NCBI GenBank assembly: GCA_016210935.1
Contig: JACQTH010000408.1
Location: 1-9,326 of the forward strand
DNA length: 9,326 nt
Reading direction: 5' to 3'
DNA from: Acidobacteriota bacterium
GTDB taxonomy: Bacteria > Acidobacteriota > Vicinamibacteria > Vicinamibacterales > JACQTH01
In this document: positions 6,961 through 9,326 of the stretch, in pieces
Position numbering within the stretch: position 1 is the stretch's first letter
Layout of the letters: each line of letters opens with the position of its first letter
Notes under the pieces: model-generated
The model's input: only the letters and a program-made list of their open reading frames with translations
Told to the model about the DNA's origin: nothing
Databases searched by the model: none
Position numbers and translations under genes: made by a program

Positions 6961-9195
6961 ATGCAGTTTGCTAACCCCCTTCCCTGGTGGGCCGTCGTTC
7001 TCGTCGCGGCATCGGTGGCTGCCCTGGCGTATTTTGCGTACGTGCGCCCCATCGTTCCGCTTTCACGGTCGCGCAGAACCGCGCTGTCGGCCATTCGCGG
7101 CCTCACCCTCGCGCTGCTGGTGCTCTTTCTGATGCGGCCGGTCGCGCTCGTTCCACCCCGTACTCCGCGGAACGCCGTCGTCGCGGTGCTCGCCGACGTC
7201 TCTCAAAGCATGGGATTGACCGACGCAGGTGGCCGGAGACGCATCGATGTGGCGGCCGACCTCATCAGACATTCGATCGCCCCGTCGTTGACCAGTACGT
7301 TTCAGGTAGATCTCCTGACATTCGGCGAACGCGTCGAGCCGGACAGTACGGCGCCATTGGCTGCGCGAGCACGCCGCACCGATCTCGCCGGGGCGCTGCG
7401 CGATCTGCGTGGGCGATACCGTGGCCGCGATGTCGCCGGGGTCGTGGTCGTCACCGATGGTGGTGAGACCGGTCGGGTCGATCCGGCGCAAGTCGCGCAG
7501 GACGGTCCCCCGATCTTTCCGATCGGAATCGGGAGTCCGGAAGTCGCGCGCGATCGCGAGGTGGTCGCCGTCACGGCAGGAGATGCGGCGCTGTCGTCCA
7601 GCTTGATCGATTTGAACGTCGCGGCCGTGAGCCATCAATACGGGACGAAACCGATCGAGCTGCGCGTCCTGGCCAACGGGCGTCTGGTCGACACGCGTCG
7701 GGTCACCCCGCCGGCCGACGGATCGCCAATCAGCGAGGTCTTTTCGGTCACGCCCGAAGCCGCCTCTGCCACGCTCTACACCGTCGAGGTGCCGGAAGCG
7801 GCCGGCGAGCTGGCGCCTGAGAACAACCGGCGCAGTGTGCTCGTTCCGCCGGCGGGTCGCCGGCGGCGCGTGCTCGTGGTCGAGGGGGCGCCCGGCTTCG
7901 ATCATACCTTCATGAAGCGCGCGCTCGCGGCCGACCCTGCGATCGAGGTGGATTCGGTCGTGCGCAAGGGGGCCAACGAGCACGGGCAGCCGACGTACTT
8001 CGTTCAGGCCGCCGCTTCACGAGGTCCGGCGCTCGCCAACGGTTTTCCCACGGCCCGGGAAGCCGTGTTCGCGTACGACGCGCTGATTCTCGCGAACGTC
8101 GAATGGGATTTCTTTTCGGCGCGGCAGATGGAGATCGCCGCCGAGTTCGTGGCGGAGCGCGGAGGCGGCCTTCTGGTACTCGGCGCGCGGTCCCTGACGG
8201 AACGCGGCCTTGCCGGCTCACGGCTCGAGGAGGTCCTTCCGGTGGAGCTGAGCGATCGGCAGGGCAGCACCATGCGCTTCTCGCACGCCGCGCTAGATCC
8301 CGATCTGCCGATTGAACGGAACCGGCCCGTGCTGACACGCGACGGCGCGCGCCATCCGGTCATGCGGCTCGCCGCGAGCGAGGAAGAGACGCGACGAACG
8401 TGGGCCGGCCTGCCGGCGCTGTCGGGCAGCTCGCCGCTCGGTGGGGCACGCCCCGGCGCCAGCGTCCTGGCGGTAATCGGCGGAACCGGGAATATGGTCC
8501 GCCCCCTGGTCGCCGTGCAGCGCTACGGCCGCGGCCGATCGATGGTGTTCGGCGGTGATGCCTCCTGGCGCTGGCGGATGATGCTGGCGTCGGAGGATCG
8601 CACGCACGAGATGTTCTGGCGACAGGTGGCCCGCTGGCTGGCGAGCGCGTCGCCGGACCCCGTCAGTATCGCACCCGTCCCCGGCGCTGCGCCAGGGGAT
8701 GTGGTGCCGATCGACGTCACCGCGCGCGACAACAAGTTCGCGTCAATCGCGGATGCAGCCGTGACGGTTCGGATCGTCCAGCCGGGTGGTGAGGTACAGG
8801 AGGTCATCGCGCCGCTCGCCGACGCGGCCGAAGGCCGCTACGCGGCGTCGATCCGCGTCGAGAGAGCCGGCATCTACCGGGTGACCGCCCAAGCCCGGCG
8901 AGCTGGCACGCCGCTGGGAACGTCGGAGCAATGGATCCTCGTGGGTGGCGCCGATCTCGAGATGGCTGACCCGAAGCTCAAGGAGGATTTGTTGCGGCGG
9001 CTGGCGATCGCCAGCGGCGGGCAGTATCTGCGGATAGATCGCGTCGCGGAGCTGCCGCGTCTGCTGGCGCGGCGCGCGCCGCCGCCCCCGGCGCCGGAAC
9101 AGCGGGATCTGTGGCACAACGCGTGGAGTTTTACGACGATTGTCCTGCTGCTCGGTGTCGAGTGGACACTGCGCCGCCGCTGGGGCCTTCGATGA
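6961..9195 (+). CDS. Membrane-anchored VWA protein with glutamine-amidotransferase-like domain
   Basis: A 744-residue protein with membrane helices at about 9-28 and 42-59. A VWA domain follows with complete MIDAS residues: DVSQS at 79-83, Thr140 (ARRTDL) and Asp166 (VVVVTDGGE). After a beta-rich stretch comes a class-I-amidotransferase-like domain, about 300-420, beginning RRVLVVEGAPGFDHTFMKRAL and containing ERGGGLLVLGARSL; the position of the nucleophile elbow reads GAR with no Cys, so it is probably non-catalytic. The segment MVFGGDASWRWRMM (about 527-540) is characteristic of these proteins. An Ig-like region lies at about 570-660, and a final membrane helix near 720-735 leads into EWTLRRRWGLR. 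The architecture parallels the BatA-like protein upstream but is longer. The ATG at 6961 gives the expected short N-terminus before the first helix; no clear ribosome-binding site precedes it. Its TGA overlaps the next ATG (ATGA). Probably part of the same envelope complex; exact job unknown. Confidence 0.9.
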   Translation: MQFANPLPWWAVVLVAASVAALAYFAYVRPIVPLSRSRRTALSAIRGLTLALLVLFLMRPVALVPPRTPRNAVVAVLADVSQSMGLTDAGGRRRIDVAADLIRHSIAPSLTSTFQVDLLTFGERVEPDSTAPLAARARRTDLAGALRDLRGRYRGRDVAGVVVVTDGGETGRVDPAQVAQDGPPIFPIGIGSPEVARDREVVAVTAGDAALSSSLIDLNVAAVSHQYGTKPIELRVLANGRLVDTRRVTPPADGSPISEVFSVTPEAASATLYTVEVPEAAGELAPENNRRSVLVPPAGRRRRVLVVEGAPGFDHTFMKRALAADPAIEVDSVVRKGANEHGQPTYFVQAAASRGPALANGFPTAREAVFAYDALILANVEWDFFSARQMEIAAEFVAERGGGLLVLGARSLTERGLAGSRLEEVLPVELSDRQGSTMRFSHAALDPDLPIERNRPVLTRDGARHPVMRLAASEEETRRTWAGLPALSGSSPLGGARPGASVLAVIGGTGNMVRPLVAVQRYGRGRSMVFGGDASWRWRMMLASEDRTHEMFWRQVARWLASASPDPVSIAPVPGAAPGDVVPIDVTARDNKFASIADAAVTVRIVQPGGEVQEVIAPLADAAEGRYAASIRVERAGIYRVTAQARRAGTPLGTSEQWILVGGADLEMADPKLKEDLLRRLAIASGGQYLRIDRVAELPRLLARRAPPPPAPEQRDLWHNAWSFTTIVLLLGVEWTLRRRWGLR

Positions 9196-9326
9196 GAATC
9201 GTTTCGCGCTTCCCTCGAGTTCCTTCGTGGCCGCCGCGAATCTCTTCGTGGCTTCCGCCTTTAGGCGGAAGTTCGCTCCTGGTCGTCCTGCTCGTGCTCG
9301 CACCGGCCGTCGCGGGCGCTGGCGAA
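9192..9326 (+). CDS. Probable exported protein, N-terminus only (3' truncated)
   Basis: An open frame starts at ATG 9192, overlapping the previous stop (ATGA), and runs through 45 codons to the edge of the window. The first 29 residues are a Pro/Trp/Ser-rich stretch largely encoded by a dispersed palindromic repeat. Then come the hydrophobic SLLVVLLVLAPAVA and GAGE, which look like the core and cleavage site of a Sec signal peptide (A-V-A or A-G-A). The n-region is unusually long for a signal peptide, which suggests that the repeat was inserted into it or that translation starts further in. The overlapping start argues for 9192. The mature protein lies outside the window, so function cannot be assigned; operon position suggests an envelope or periplasmic partner of the VWA proteins. 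Confidence 0.65.
   Translation, partial: MRIVSRFPRVPSWPPRISSWLPPLGGSSLLVVLLVLAPAVAGAGE
9216..9271 (+). repeat. Dispersed-repeat-like segment: 21-nt direct repeat plus perfect hairpin
   Basis: CTTCGTGGC occurs at 9223-9231 and 9244-9252, within a longer imperfect direct repeat of period 21 (9216-9231 against 9237-9252, three mismatches in 16). It runs into a perfect palindrome, CTTCCGCC (9252-9259), loop TTTA, GGCGGAAG (9264-9271). On the minus strand the palindrome reads through as FRLKAEAT, a peptide I recall as recurring in predicted acidobacterial proteins; this is memory and not a search. The segment lies inside the N-terminal codons of the last gene. Confidence 0.75.

Noticed and set aside
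7063..7983. A 306-codon minus-strand open frame
   Set aside because: Antisense to the VWA domain of the last complete gene, whose MIDAS motifs show the plus strand is coding.
8743..9303. A minus-strand open frame containing FRLKAEAT
   Set aside because: Mostly antisense to the end of the VWA gene; the peptide comes from the palindromic repeat and is not evidence of a gene.

Overview
The window is an all-plus-strand operon from a GC-rich bacterium. It encodes a MoxR-type AAA+ ATPase (C-terminus only), a DUF58 protein, a BatA-type membrane VWA protein, a 1204-residue DUF4175-type membrane/coiled-coil protein, a second membrane VWA protein with a glutamine-amidotransferase-like domain, and the first 45 codons of a sixth, probably exported protein. 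Strong G/C bias at third codon positions, the gene order, and a dispersed palindrome at the right end that reads FRLKAEAT on the minus strand (recalled from predicted proteins of Acidobacteriota, not looked up here) suggest an acidobacterium, possibly of the Vicinamibacteria. That taxonomic call is inference.

Layout: 3-209 moxR-like 3' end; 206-1111 DUF58 (GTGA overlap); 1112-1215 repeat element 1; 1216-3111 BatA-like; 3112-3227 repeat element 2; 3228-6842 DUF4175-like, with repeat element 3 inside its reading frame at about 3584-3680; 6843-6960 repeat element 4; 6961-9195 VWA/amidotransferase-like; 9192-9326 truncated gene (ATGA overlap) carrying another dispersed palindrome. No stretch over 300 bases lacks a gene, and I see no RNA gene, promoter, intrinsic terminator with a T-tract, transposase or CRISPR array.

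How the genes work together: MoxR ATPases are thought to act as chaperone-like partners of VWA proteins. Here one ATPase is followed by one soluble VWA protein (DUF58) and two membrane-anchored VWA proteins. All three VWA domains keep the full MIDAS metal site. The DUF4175-like protein supplies three membrane segments and a very long charged/Gln-rich helical region, predicted to lie outside the cytoplasmic membrane. A MoxR-driven envelope complex is the natural reading, but its physiological task is not shown by the sequence.

The most unusual content is non-coding. Four elements of about 95-118 bp share one design: arrays of 7-nt units with core GGWGC (AAGGTGC, TAGGAGC, CTGGAGC/CGGGAGC) in two complementary arms around a short centre. 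Three fill the internal gene junctions of an operon whose outer junctions overlap by 4 nt. The fourth is inserted in frame in the DUF4175-like gene, adding about 30 low-complexity residues. The units differ between elements, but within each element the two arms match, as if the arms evolve in concert.
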